In this document: positions 7,815-14,413 of the stretch, one piece after another
Layout of the letters: the number at the start of each line of letters is the position of its first letter
Position numbering within the stretch: position 1 is the first letter of the stretch
Source: UBA10205 sp035289625
Lineage (GTDB): Archaea > Iainarchaeota > Iainarchaeia > Iainarchaeales > Iainarchaeaceae
Reading direction: 5' to 3'
Assembly (NCBI GenBank): GCA_035289625.1
Contig: DATDWP010000022.1
Span: 1 to 31,687 of the forward strand
Length of the DNA: 31,687 nt
Notes under the pieces: generated by a model
What the model was told of the DNA's origin: nothing
What the model saw: only the letters and a program-made list of their open reading frames with translations
Database searches by the model: none
Made by a program: the position numbers and the translations under genes

Positions 7815-9917
7815 TTATTTTGTTGCGCCAAGCTGCGCCTTTACGCTCAGCGCAACTTTTTGCCCCAATATTTTCTCCAAATCTTTTACATCGATGTTTT
7901 TCACATCGGTTACCCCTTTTACTCCGGCGTTATAGAGCCTTCTTGCCCTGACCCTTCCGATCCCTCGGAATTCGCAAAGGGCAATTAGTTCTTCTTTTAT
8001 TCCGGATTGCAATCTTTTGCGCATTTTATTAAGAGGCGCAAAGTGCACTTCTAACCCTAAAATTTTTGCAAGTTCAAGAGAGGAGTAGGCAAGCCAATCT
8101 GCATTTTTTAATTTTGCGCGCAAAATCCCTGGTTGCACTTTATAGGTGTCAACTATTGCCTGCTCTTTAATTTCGCCAATCCACTCATTTAGCATAAGGC
8201 TTGTCCAGTACTTTGGCAATAGTTCATTGTCCGAAAACATTTCTACATCAACATTTATTGCAAGTTTTGATTTGTCCTGCTGCAAATTCTCCCACAGTTC
8301 TGATTGAACTCCCCGCGAAATTGAAAGGAGCGGGTAGAATTCGCTTGTGTTTGCAATTGTAAAAAGGTATGAGAGCTCGTGGGTCTTTTGGTTTTTGAGT
8401 GCATTTATAATAGCGCTAGCTGAGAGCGGGTCCAAATAGAGCTCGGCTACCCTTCTCCCAAGTGGTGTTGCATCTATTCTCTTCTCGTTTGTTTGCACAA
8501 ACCCCATTCCGACTAGTTGGGAGATCAAAAAATTTATTTTAGTGAAAAGTCCGCTAATCGCCCCTGTTTGTTTTGAATAAAATGTTGTTGAAAAGAACTT
8601 TTCAGCAGATTGCAGATCGAAAATAAACCCTGTTGCAATTGCGCAGAGTAAATGGAAGCGCAGTGAGGTTTCAGAACCTAATTGCGAATCCGCATTTTCG
8701 ATTTTTCCATTGATAAAATAACTTATGTAATCATCTTTTTCTATTTCGGATTTTGCAATTAAAATTGCCTGACCTTCGGTGTCGTGGTATTTTGGCCGGC
8801 CTGCACGGCCGCAAATTTGGAAATATTCACTGACAGGGATTCTTTGCATCCCATAATCTGTGTATCGGTAAGGGGAGTGTATTATCACGCGGTATGCCGG
8901 CGTATTGACACCGGCTGCTAGCGAAGTTGTGCAGCAAATAAATTTCAAATAATTTTTTTTGAATAGCTCTTCAACTACTTCGCGCTGCTTTTGCAGTAGG
9001 CCCGAATTGTGAAAAGATACGCCGCTCTTTACCAAATTAGAAAGGGTTTCACACTGCAAGGTAGGGGTTTCAAGGACATTGAGGATTTTTTGTGAAGCTT
9101 TTTGCAAAATATTTTTTTCCTGCTCTGAGAGTTTTTCAAAAGTGAACGGAGCCAGCTTTTTTGCAATTGATTCGCTCATTTTTCTCGTGTTCACAAACAC
9201 CAAGGCCTGCTTTTCTTTTTTGAGCGTATCAAGTGATAGCGAAATCATTTCATCTTTTTCCTCTCCAATCTCTTGGGAAGAATCGACAAAATCAATCATT
9301 CCGTCAAGATATACGCCCTGCCTCAATTTTACGGGGCGATAATCACTTACAACAAGTTGCGCGCCAAGCCACTCTGAGAGTTCTTTTGCATTTGGAATTG
9401 TAGCTGAGAGGCCAAGGATTTGCATTTTTGGGTTTATTAGCCGCAATTTTGCTATCAGAATTTCAAGCGTAGGGCCCCTATCAGATCCGATTGTGTGGAT
9501 TTCATCAACAATTAGAAGCCCTATTTGTGAGAGCCAGTCAGCGCGATGGTTTAGAAGCGAGGAGACTTTTTCATAGGTTGAAAAAATTATATCCTTTCGC
9601 CCCAAATATGCCCCGCTTGAATCAAAATCCCCTGTGCTAAGGACTGATTTTATTGAAAGGGCGCTGTCATATTTTGCCTTGAAATCATTTGCGTGCTCTG
9701 TTGCTAGGGCGCGCAGTGGACATGTGTACACCACTTTTTTGCCGCTATTTAGAATTGAATTCAAAGCGCAAATTTCGGCTATAATTGTTTTCCCGGAAGC
9801 AGTAGGGGCGCTCACTACTATATTTTTATCAAAAAGCCCGGCACCTATTGCTTTTTGCTGCATTGGATTAAATGAAGTGAACCCATTATGTGATTTTACA
9901 AGCTCTAAAATTTCCAT
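7815..9917 (-). CDS. hel308: Hel308-type superfamily 2 DNA helicase
   Basis: Hel308 is a 3'-5' helicase acting on stalled replication forks. The roughly 700-residue product has Walker A APTASGKT (37-44), the DEIH box (138-141), SAT (171-173) and motif VI QICGRAGRP (367-375). After the helicase core comes a winged-helix and ratchet region. It ends in a helix-hairpin-helix segment (FRGIGRVRARRLYNAGVKGV). The length is normal for the family. The frame also has a TTG at 9935, but the ATG at 9917 begins the conserved part (MEILELVKSHNG) and is preferred. It lies downstream of the RHH gene pair on the same strand. Confidence 0.93.
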   Translation of the reverse strand: MEILELVKSHNGFTSFNPMQQKAIGAGLFDKNIVVSAPTASGKTIIAEICALNSILNSGKKVVYTCPLRALATEHANDFKAKYDSALSIKSVLSTGDFDSSGAYLGRKDIIFSTYEKVSSLLNHRADWLSQIGLLIVDEIHTIGSDRGPTLEILIAKLRLINPKMQILGLSATIPNAKELSEWLGAQLVVSDYRPVKLRQGVYLDGMIDFVDSSQEIGEEKDEMISLSLDTLKKEKQALVFVNTRKMSESIAKKLAPFTFEKLSEQEKNILQKASQKILNVLETPTLQCETLSNLVKSGVSFHNSGLLQKQREVVEELFKKNYLKFICCTTSLAAGVNTPAYRVIIHSPYRYTDYGMQRIPVSEYFQICGRAGRPKYHDTEGQAILIAKSEIEKDDYISYFINGKIENADSQLGSETSLRFHLLCAIATGFIFDLQSAEKFFSTTFYSKQTGAISGLFTKINFLISQLVGMGFVQTNEKRIDATPLGRRVAELYLDPLSASAIINALKNQKTHELSYLFTIANTSEFYPLLSISRGVQSELWENLQQDKSKLAINVDVEMFSDNELLPKYWTSLMLNEWIGEIKEQAIVDTYKVQPGILRAKLKNADWLAYSSLELAKILGLEVHFAPLNKMRKRLQSGIKEELIALCEFRGIGRVRARRLYNAGVKGVTDVKNIDVKDLEKILGQKVALSVKAQLGATK

Positions 9918-9936
9918 AAAAAGAAATTTGAACAAT

Positions 9937-10119
9937 TTATTGTTTTGGCAAAAATCTTAGTCTTTTCCGTATGATGCAAAATGCATTTTCCTCAAGTATT
10001 ATTTGCTGTGCCCTATGCCTTGAAGAACCAATGATTAATTTTGGTTTACTTGTTTTTCTAGCCTCTGCTACAATAAGATCCGCCTTAAGAGAATCCCCCT
10101 CTTCATAGTGAATAGTCAA
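9937..10119 (-). CDS. 60-residue protein paired with an RHH regulator, USP-like C-terminal fold
   Basis: The product is short and not firmly recognised. Its second half (IVAEARKTSKPKLIIGSSRHR then IILEENAFCIIRKR) resembles the C-terminal strand-helix-strand of universal stress proteins (the ADLIVxGSRGR...CPVLVVR pattern), but the N-terminal half of that fold is absent. Its start overlaps the stop of the RHH gene by 4 nt, a translational coupling typical of toxin-antitoxin or regulator-effector pairs. It may be a miniature effector, or the remnant of a longer gene. The stop lies 19 nt before the hel308 ATG. Confidence 0.55.
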   Translation of the reverse strand: MTIHYEEGDSLKADLIVAEARKTSKPKLIIGSSRHRAQQIILEENAFCIIRKRLRFLPKQ

Positions 10120-10460
10120 TTTATTGCCTCCAACCTTTTTTCTTTTATGAGTTCGGAAGTTATTTTAGCAACCATTTCAAGGGATAAGGACAAATCATTT
10201 GCAGCTTCGTCGGGATATGCTTCCCGGAACTTCTCAAAATATGCAAGGACTTCTTTCTTTGCAATTTTATAATCAACATCGCGCAACTTTATTATTTCAA
10301 TAGAACCCAATTTTTCTCTTACCGCATCTCTTATAAAATCAGAAACATTCAAATAAAGACCCGCATCCACCAATGCTTGCATCTTTTCAAATTCGGTAGC
10401 AGTCATTTTTGTACCCACTGTTCTTGCCAGATTTTTTATTGCTAATGATTTTGAAGCCAT
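10116..10460 (-). CDS. Ribbon-helix-helix (CopG/ParD-like) regulator
   Basis: The 114-residue product carries a ribbon-helix-helix DNA-binding domain in residues 15-52: a basic strand before TKMTATEFEKMQALVDAGLYLN, then VSDFIRDAVREKLGS. The C-terminal half is helical and would bind a partner. It is transcribed with the overlapping 60-residue gene, the arrangement of antitoxin-first toxin-antitoxin operons. A TATA box at 10484-10491 (minus strand) lies about 27 nt from the ATG, so the transcript is leaderless. A GGTTAACC palindrome sits right after the TATA box and is a good candidate for autorepression. Confidence 0.8.
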   Translation of the reverse strand: MASKSLAIKNLARTVGTKMTATEFEKMQALVDAGLYLNVSDFIRDAVREKLGSIEIIKLRDVDYKIAKKEVLAYFEKFREAYPDEAANDLSLSLEMVAKITSELIKEKRLEAIN

Positions 10461-10475
10461 TATATTGTTATATAG

Positions 10476-10491
10476 GGTTAACCATATAAAA
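10476..10491 (-). promoter_or_regulatory. Promoter and palindromic operator of the RHH operon
   Basis: The minus-strand TATA box (TTTTATAT) covers 10484-10491. The 8-bp palindrome GGTTAACC at 10476-10483 lies directly between it and the predicted start of transcription near 10460. TATA-like flanks on both sides extend the symmetry. RHH dimers bind such short palindromes, so autoregulation is likely but inferred. Confidence 0.5.
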
Positions 10492-10548
10492 CTATTTTAG
10501 TTTTGATTTTTCAAAATCCCCTTCTTGCGTATTGGGAGCTAAAGGGAT

Positions 10549-10617
10549 TTAGTTCGCGTGCCAGAACTCTTGGATCTCTTTTTCATCTGCAAATTTCACT
10601 ACTACAAATTCGTACAT
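10549..10617 (-). CDS. 22-residue micropeptide MYEFVVVKF..., third gene of a micro-operon
   Basis: A short frame encodes MYEFVVVKFADEKEIQEFWH plus two residues. It is preceded by TTGAGGTGGTGT, an exceptionally good ribosome site just before the ATG, which is why I call it real. It begins 28 nt after the 76-residue gene on the same strand. Its first nine residues resemble those of the first micropeptide of the operon (MYAFRIVRF). The function is unknown. Confidence 0.5.
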   Translation of the reverse strand: MYEFVVVKFADEKEIQEFWHAN

Positions 10618-10645
10618 TACACCACCTCAAAGAGTACATTTTTCA

Positions 10646-10876
10646 TTATGCTTTTTCCTTTAATGCCAAGAACTCATACGCGCGCTGCAGGGCAACTATT
10701 GCCTGCGGGAGCTCGTTCACTTTCATTGAATTGGTTGATTTCCACTGGTCACCAACTTTATACCTCTTATCTAGGGAAACTGTACTGTACTTTTTCCCTT
10801 CCTTGCTCTCATTTTCCCATACTGCAACCTGTATTGTCCCTGCACTGAATTTTGCTTTAGGCGCTTTTTCGCTCAT
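10646..10876 (-). CDS. 76-residue conserved-looking protein, middle gene of a micro-operon
   Basis: This small protein has the pattern KFSAGTIQVAVWENESKEGKKYSTVSLDKRYK, then a stretch about WKSTNSMKVNELPQAIVAL and a C-terminal helix. From memory, this arrangement (F-AG-I-VWEN... tisl-rsYk--d-W--T-s--lpkA) recurs in short proteins of DPANN archaea, uncultivated bacteria and phages. A beta-sheet plus helix fold similar to PC4-type single-strand DNA binders is conceivable, but no function is established here. The ribosome site AGGAGGGGG directly precedes the ATG and overlaps the stop of the upstream micropeptide. All three genes of this operon have strong ribosome sites. Confidence 0.7.
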   Translation of the reverse strand: MSEKAPKAKFSAGTIQVAVWENESKEGKKYSTVSLDKRYKVGDQWKSTNSMKVNELPQAIVALQRAYEFLALKEKA

Positions 10877-10888
10877 TTTCCCCCTCCT

Positions 10889-10972
10889 CTAAATTAGCCT
10901 AATTAAGCGTGATTTTGGATTTCGCTTTCCTTTAAGGCCTTCTACAAACCTTACAATTCTAAACGCGTACAT
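10889..10972 (-). CDS. 27-residue micropeptide MYAFRIVRF..., first gene of a micro-operon
   Basis: A short frame encodes MYAFRIVRFVEGLKGKRNPK followed by SRLIRLI. It starts after GAGGTGATTTG, an almost perfect complement of the 16S rRNA 3' end. A TATATAAA promoter box lies at 11005-11012 on the minus strand, so the leader is only about 12 nt and holds little beyond the ribosome site. It ends 12 nt before the 76-residue gene. The peptide is basic and slightly hydrophobic at the N-terminus. It could be a leader peptide or a functional microprotein. Confidence 0.5.
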   Translation of the reverse strand: MYAFRIVRFVEGLKGKRNPKSRLIRLI

Positions 10973-11004
10973 CAAATCACCTCAAGAACACCTCTGCGCG
11001 GGCG

Positions 11005-11012
11005 TATATAAA
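11005..11012 (-). promoter_or_regulatory. TATA box of the micropeptide operon
   Basis: TATATAAA on the plus strand (TTTATATA on the coding strand) is centred about 36 nt before the first micropeptide ATG at 10972. This predicts a short leader that carries the GAGGTGAT ribosome site. Confidence 0.55.
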
Positions 11013-11075
11013 GAAGAGGAAGGGGGGTTCATTGCCGGTGCCAAATGCGTACTCTAGATGGAAATTTGGAGAATT

Positions 11076-11996
11076 CTACTCTTCACGAATTTGTTTTTGA
11101 AGTTCGTTTAGCTCTTTATTTTGCGCAAGTTTTTTCAGGGCTGCTTGCAAGAGCTGTCCCGCTTCTTTTGGGGAAATGTTGTGTACATGAGCGGCTTGTT
11201 CGATTGAATGCTCTTGTCCATCATAAAATCCAAAAACCAGTTCTGCAATTTGTTTTTCCCTAACAGGGAGTTCGTTTAATGCCTCTCGCATTGCAATACC
11301 AACTTCATTTTGGTCTGAGAGTTTTTCTTGTTGTTTTTCCTTTTCAACTAACTCCCAAAATGGAGTGCGAAAAGTTGCTAACCCACGTGGAACGTAATAA
11401 GGATCATTATTTCCATGGCGAGTTCTAGCCTCCTCTGATGGAATTTCAGCAAATAGCCCACTTGCTGCAAGGGCATTTTCAGCAACCATTGCTCTGCTTC
11501 TATTTCGCCGCCTAGCATTTGCTCTTATTGTAGCTTCAGATGATTTTCTTCTGAATTTCGGGTTTGAGTTAAGCCTTTTCATATTTTCACTGCTCTTTTT
11601 CGACAAATCTGTTGTTTTGTGTAGTTCTGCCATCAGATCTCTATGAGCAGCTGCAAATACAGGGTCTTTATTTCGTTGTTTTAGCCGCTCCACATGGGCT
11701 TTTGCAAATTCAGGATTAGAATTCAGTAAACTCATTCTTTTACTACTAGATTTAACCTTAGCCCTCATTTGTGAAATCGCATCAAGAAGACTTTGTCTTG
11801 GCAAATTTTTTCCAAATCTAGAGATTGAAAATAAGCCTTTAGTAGGAAAGTATGCCTTTTGCACCGTATCAACAGGGTAGAGGGGATGATATCTCTTCTT
11901 GAGATAATCAACAACGTCTGGAATTTTTGTTCCTCTGCTGAGTAATATAAGTGCCCTTTTTCTTTTTGCAATGCTTGGCCTGAATTTTTTAAGCAT
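11076..11996 (-). CDS. Putative DNA-binding protein with a sigma-70 region-4-like C-terminus
   Basis: The 306-residue product is very basic in its first 175 residues. Residues about 90-170 hold three or more copies of an NPxF-type repeat (LNSNPEFAKAHVERLKQR, NKDPVFAAAHRDLM, LNSNPKFRRKSSEATIRAN), similar in style to the repeats of homing endonuclease-associated modules. The last 70 residues (235-306) read ALNELPVREKQIAELVFGFY, then DGQEHSIEQAAHVHNISPKE and AGQLLQAALKKL. This closely follows bacterial sigma-70 region 4 (aL..LP.RE..v..l.fG..dg...tl.e....i.S.e.v..i...al.kL). Archaea do not use sigma factors, so it is probably a recruited transcription regulator or has a mobile-element origin. It starts 18 nt after the 217-residue gene, and AAAGGTTG precedes the ATG. 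Confidence 0.7.
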   Translation of the reverse strand: MLKKFRPSIAKRKRALILLSRGTKIPDVVDYLKKRYHPLYPVDTVQKAYFPTKGLFSISRFGKNLPRQSLLDAISQMRAKVKSSSKRMSLLNSNPEFAKAHVERLKQRNKDPVFAAAHRDLMAELHKTTDLSKKSSENMKRLNSNPKFRRKSSEATIRANARRRNRSRAMVAENALAASGLFAEIPSEEARTRHGNNDPYYVPRGLATFRTPFWELVEKEKQQEKLSDQNEVGIAMREALNELPVREKQIAELVFGFYDGQEHSIEQAAHVHNISPKEAGQLLQAALKKLAQNKELNELQKQIREE

Positions 11997-12014
11997 AAAA
12001 CAACCTTTGCCTCG

Positions 12015-12668
12015 TTACTCCTGTGCCCACTTTTTTATGGTTTTGAGCGCTTCTATTTCATCTTTTAGTTTTGCTAGTTTTTCATCAAGGTCTTCTAGCT
12101 TTGAAGTTGAAATGTCGCTTCGCAGATCTTGCAATACATCAGCATATTTTGCAACTCGCTTATCGTCTTTGTATACAATGCTTGTCTGCACTGTTTCTAC
12201 CAGGTTTTTCCTATACTCCGTGTCGCTAAGGAACATATTGATCATCGGTTTCCAGCGCGGGTCAGCTGAGAGGTGCACGGGAAGCGAAACTTTTTGCGAA
12301 TCCTCTTTGTAATCTTTATCGGTAAAGGATTTTGCCATATGCCTCCAGTAGAGCGGCTCTGAAAATTTTAGCATCTGGTGGCGCGAGTGGTAGGATTTTG
12401 CATCGGAGAGTTTCCCTTTCCACTCCTTTTGCTTTTTTTCAAGAAGCGAGTGGAGAACTTCGAGTTCTTTTAGCTGCGAATCAATTCGCGGTGGCGATGG
12501 GTATATGAGTTTTGGCCAACTGCTCTTTGAATTCTTCACAGCAGAAATTACCCCTCCTCGCGCAAAATATTTTTTAAGCGCCTCGGTTCTTTGAAGTGCA
12601 TCCTTGCCTTGCGGAAGCTCAAATTTTGAACTGAAGGAGTGGAGCGAACTTATAATGTTTTTGGACAT
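12015..12668 (-). CDS. Unknown helical protein, first gene of the sigma-like operon
   Basis: I do not recognise this 217-residue protein. It is soluble and charged. It has a helical N-terminal half (about residues 60-90 could form a coiled coil: LKELEVLHSLLEKKQKEWKG) and a Trp-containing middle (PLYWRHMAKSF, DPRWKPMINMFLSD). The C-terminal coiled coil has the pattern LEDLDEKLAKLKDEIEALKT. It is followed after 18 nt by the sigma-region-4-like gene on the same strand, so the two are probably cotranscribed and may act together. It is divergent from the NAC gene. Confidence 0.7.
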   Translation of the reverse strand: MSKNIISSLHSFSSKFELPQGKDALQRTEALKKYFARGGVISAVKNSKSSWPKLIYPSPPRIDSQLKELEVLHSLLEKKQKEWKGKLSDAKSYHSRHQMLKFSEPLYWRHMAKSFTDKDYKEDSQKVSLPVHLSADPRWKPMINMFLSDTEYRKNLVETVQTSIVYKDDKRVAKYADVLQDLRSDISTSKLEDLDEKLAKLKDEIEALKTIKKWAQE

Positions 12669-12734
12669 CCAAAAAAGGAACGAGGGCGCGGTTAATAAAC
12701 TTTATTGGGCAAATAGGATTTTACAGGTGAATTG

Positions 12735-13076
12735 ATGTTGCCAGGTTTAGGTGGGATGAACCCATCACAGATGAAAAATCTCATGCGCCAAATGGGGATC
12801 AAAACAGAGGATCTGAAAGCTAAAAGGGTTGTTTTTGAACTAGAGGATGGAAATCTTGTAATTGAAGACCCGCAAATCACTGCAATGCAAATACAGGGCA
12901 AGATGACCTACACTGTAATGGGGGAAGCTAAAAAAGAAAAATCTGAAAGCAGCATTCCACAAAGTGATATTGATCTGGTTGCAGCACAATCAAAAGTTAG
13001 CAAGGAAAAAGCACGCAAAGCCCTCGAAGAGAGCGAAGGGGATATTGCAAAAGCGATTGCGAAATTGGGGGAGTAG
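12735..13076 (+). CDS. nac: Nascent polypeptide-associated complex protein (archaeal NAC alpha)
   Basis: Archaeal NAC forms a homodimer at the ribosome exit tunnel and shields nascent chains. The 113-residue product has the Met/Gly-rich start MLPGLGGMNPSQMKNLMRQM and the NAC barrel (about 30-70: RVVFELEDGNLVIEDPQITAM, then QGKMTYTVMG). A C-terminal UBA domain covers about 75-113 (SDIDLVAAQSKVSKEKARKA, then SEGDIAKAIAKL). A TTG codon at 12732 is in frame, but the ATG at 12735, five nt after the ribosome site AGGTGA, is the better start. The length is exactly as expected. Confidence 0.93.
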   Translation: MLPGLGGMNPSQMKNLMRQMGIKTEDLKAKRVVFELEDGNLVIEDPQITAMQIQGKMTYTVMGEAKKEKSESSIPQSDIDLVAAQSKVSKEKARKALEESEGDIAKAIAKLGE

Positions 13077-13096
13077 GGCGGGTTTAGAAGAAAAAA

Positions 13097-13639
13097 TTAT
13101 TCTCTGAGCTTGCGCTCTGCGAGTTTGCGTTCTGCTTGGATAATACGGTCAATTAACCTCTCTTTTTGAGCAGCAGTGTCCGGGTAAGGAATCTTCAATT
13201 CACTTCTTAATGGGTCTAATAAAGAAAGTCTGCGTGCTAAACCAAAACCGCGCATCCACAGATCAGTAGAGTCCAAAGATTCTAATTCCCTTCTCCTTGC
13301 CGCCGCCTCAAATCCCCTCTGCCTTGCTATATCTTGTCTATCATCACGGACAAGTGTTTTATTTTCAGATTCTTTTTGGCGCGGATTTTTTTGCCGGAAT
13401 TGCCTCATATGCTCCCTATGCGCCTTGTCTTGCGCCTCAAGTTTGCGTTTTTGTATAAGCCTTCTCACTGCGCGCGCCTTTGATTGTGAAAGTTTGACTT
13501 TTTTACCACCAGGTTTTGCTCCAACCCCTAAAGTGGACTTTGCCTGACGCCTGAATTCATCAATCCGCTTGTTTCTTTTATACCTTAAAAAATATGGTTC
13601 TTTCCTGCGCACTTTTTTAGGAACTGGCCTTGAAACCAT
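13097..13639 (-). CDS. Arg/Lys-rich protein of unknown function, basic tail family
   Basis: This product of about 180 residues is not recognised. The first 130 residues are extremely basic (MVSRPVPKKVRRKEPYFLRY and on), with long helical Arg/Lys/Gln stretches. The end is a more balanced helical domain (LARRLSLLDPLRSELKIPYP then KERLIDRIIQAERKLAERKL). An in-frame TTG lies at 13648, but the ATG at 13639 fits the promoter. Its promoter is almost identical to that of the 118-residue gene that precedes it on the same strand. It could bind DNA or RNA; there is no further support. Confidence 0.65.
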   Translation of the reverse strand: MVSRPVPKKVRRKEPYFLRYKRNKRIDEFRRQAKSTLGVGAKPGGKKVKLSQSKARAVRRLIQKRKLEAQDKAHREHMRQFRQKNPRQKESENKTLVRDDRQDIARQRGFEAAARRRELESLDSTDLWMRGFGLARRLSLLDPLRSELKIPYPDTAAQKERLIDRIIQAERKLAERKLRE

Positions 13640-13648
13640 AAAAACCAA

Positions 13649-13675
13649 TTAGTAGTAAATCACGGCAGAATATAA
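13649..13675 (-). promoter_or_regulatory. Shared promoter element, copy 1
   Basis: This 27-bp segment matches 14048-14074 at 23 of 27 positions. On the coding strand it reads TTATATTC, then a CCGT core, then TTTACTACTAA. The TATA box centre is 33 nt before the ATG at 13639, the same distance as in copy 2, so both genes are likely expressed together. Confidence 0.55.
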
Positions 13676-13681
13676 GGATTG

Positions 13682-14038
13682 CTAGCGTTTGCGCAGCGCC
13701 TCTTCTGCGCGCGCGACTGATAATTCTACCAATTTCGCAGCAAGCCATGCGCGGCCAGCTTCATATCGGTTTAGAATCCTGACTAATTCGGAACGAAGGT
13801 TAGCAGGCAACCTGATAGGCGGATCGCCTGGCTTTTGGTATTGATATTCGACTTCAAAGTCCTTTCTATACATATTCAGCACGGTTAATTCACTTTTAGC
13901 AAGCGGACATTTTCCTAGCGCGTTAAATAACTCATAATCTCGAACAGTTTCTGGAAGTGTAAAAATTTCAGGTTTTGCTCTTGGCTTATTCACACGCCTA
14001 GCTGGACGTTTGGGACGTGAATTTGGTCTACGTGGCAT
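13682..14038 (-). CDS. Small basic-tailed protein of unknown function
   Basis: This 118-residue product starts with an Arg/Pro/Lys-rich tail (MPRRPNSRPKRPARRVNKPR). It continues as a compact helical domain with LPETVRDYELFNALGKCPLA, a Tyr-rich strand (FEVEYQYQKPGDPPIRLPA) and a helical end (LVRILNRYEAGRAWLAAKLV then SVARAEEALRKR). It is not recognised. The promoter at 14048-14074 is shared with the next gene downstream. It has no membrane segment. Confidence 0.65.
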   Translation of the reverse strand: MPRRPNSRPKRPARRVNKPRAKPEIFTLPETVRDYELFNALGKCPLAKSELTVLNMYRKDFEVEYQYQKPGDPPIRLPANLRSELVRILNRYEAGRAWLAAKLVELSVARAEEALRKR

Positions 14039-14047
14039 AGTAACTAC

Positions 14048-14074
14048 TTAGTAGTAAAGTACGGGCGAATATAA
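14048..14074 (-). promoter_or_regulatory. Shared promoter element, copy 2
   Basis: This is the second copy of the 27-bp promoter segment described at 13649-13675, with mismatches at four positions and the same 33-nt distance from TATA centre to ATG (14038). Confidence 0.55.
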
Positions 14075-14091
14075 ACTTTTCCGCAAAAAAA

Positions 14092-14409
14092 TCATCTCTT
14101 TTCCGCGCCCATTATTGCCACAATTATGCGCTCGCGCACTTCTTTTAGCCCCATTGAGAAATGTGTTGGCGTATATTTTCCTTGCCGCAGGGCATCCTCT
14201 ATTCCGCGCATCTCAGTTCTTATCTGTGGATCAACCCTATTGCCGAATGTTTCAAGAAGCTGTGCCGTGGTCATTTTGCGCAGAAGCGACTCGTCTAGCA
14301 TGTGTGGAAAATCCCGCTTCAATTGCCTAGTGTGTGGGTCGAAGCGCTTAAAATAACTACCCGGAATTTTACGCATGGCGGGTTTGGTTTTGGGCCTTTT
14401 GATGTTCAT
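14092..14409 (-). CDS. Small basic-tailed protein of unknown function
   Basis: This 105-residue product starts with MNIKRPKTKPAMRKIPGSYF, then a helical domain with PHMLDESLLRKMTTAQLLET and PTHFSMGLKEVRERIIVAI. The frame extends upstream into the previous gene (to 14469), but the ATG at 14409 lies just 4 nt after the stop of the 439-residue membrane protein and behind GGAGAGCGAG, so that start is preferred. It is probably cotranscribed with that gene. Its function is unknown. The tail resembles those of its two neighbours. Confidence 0.65.
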   Translation of the reverse strand: MNIKRPKTKPAMRKIPGSYFKRFDPHTRQLKRDFPHMLDESLLRKMTTAQLLETFGNRVDPQIRTEMRGIEDALRQGKYTPTHFSMGLKEVRERIIVAIMGAEKR

Positions 14410-14413
14410 GGTT

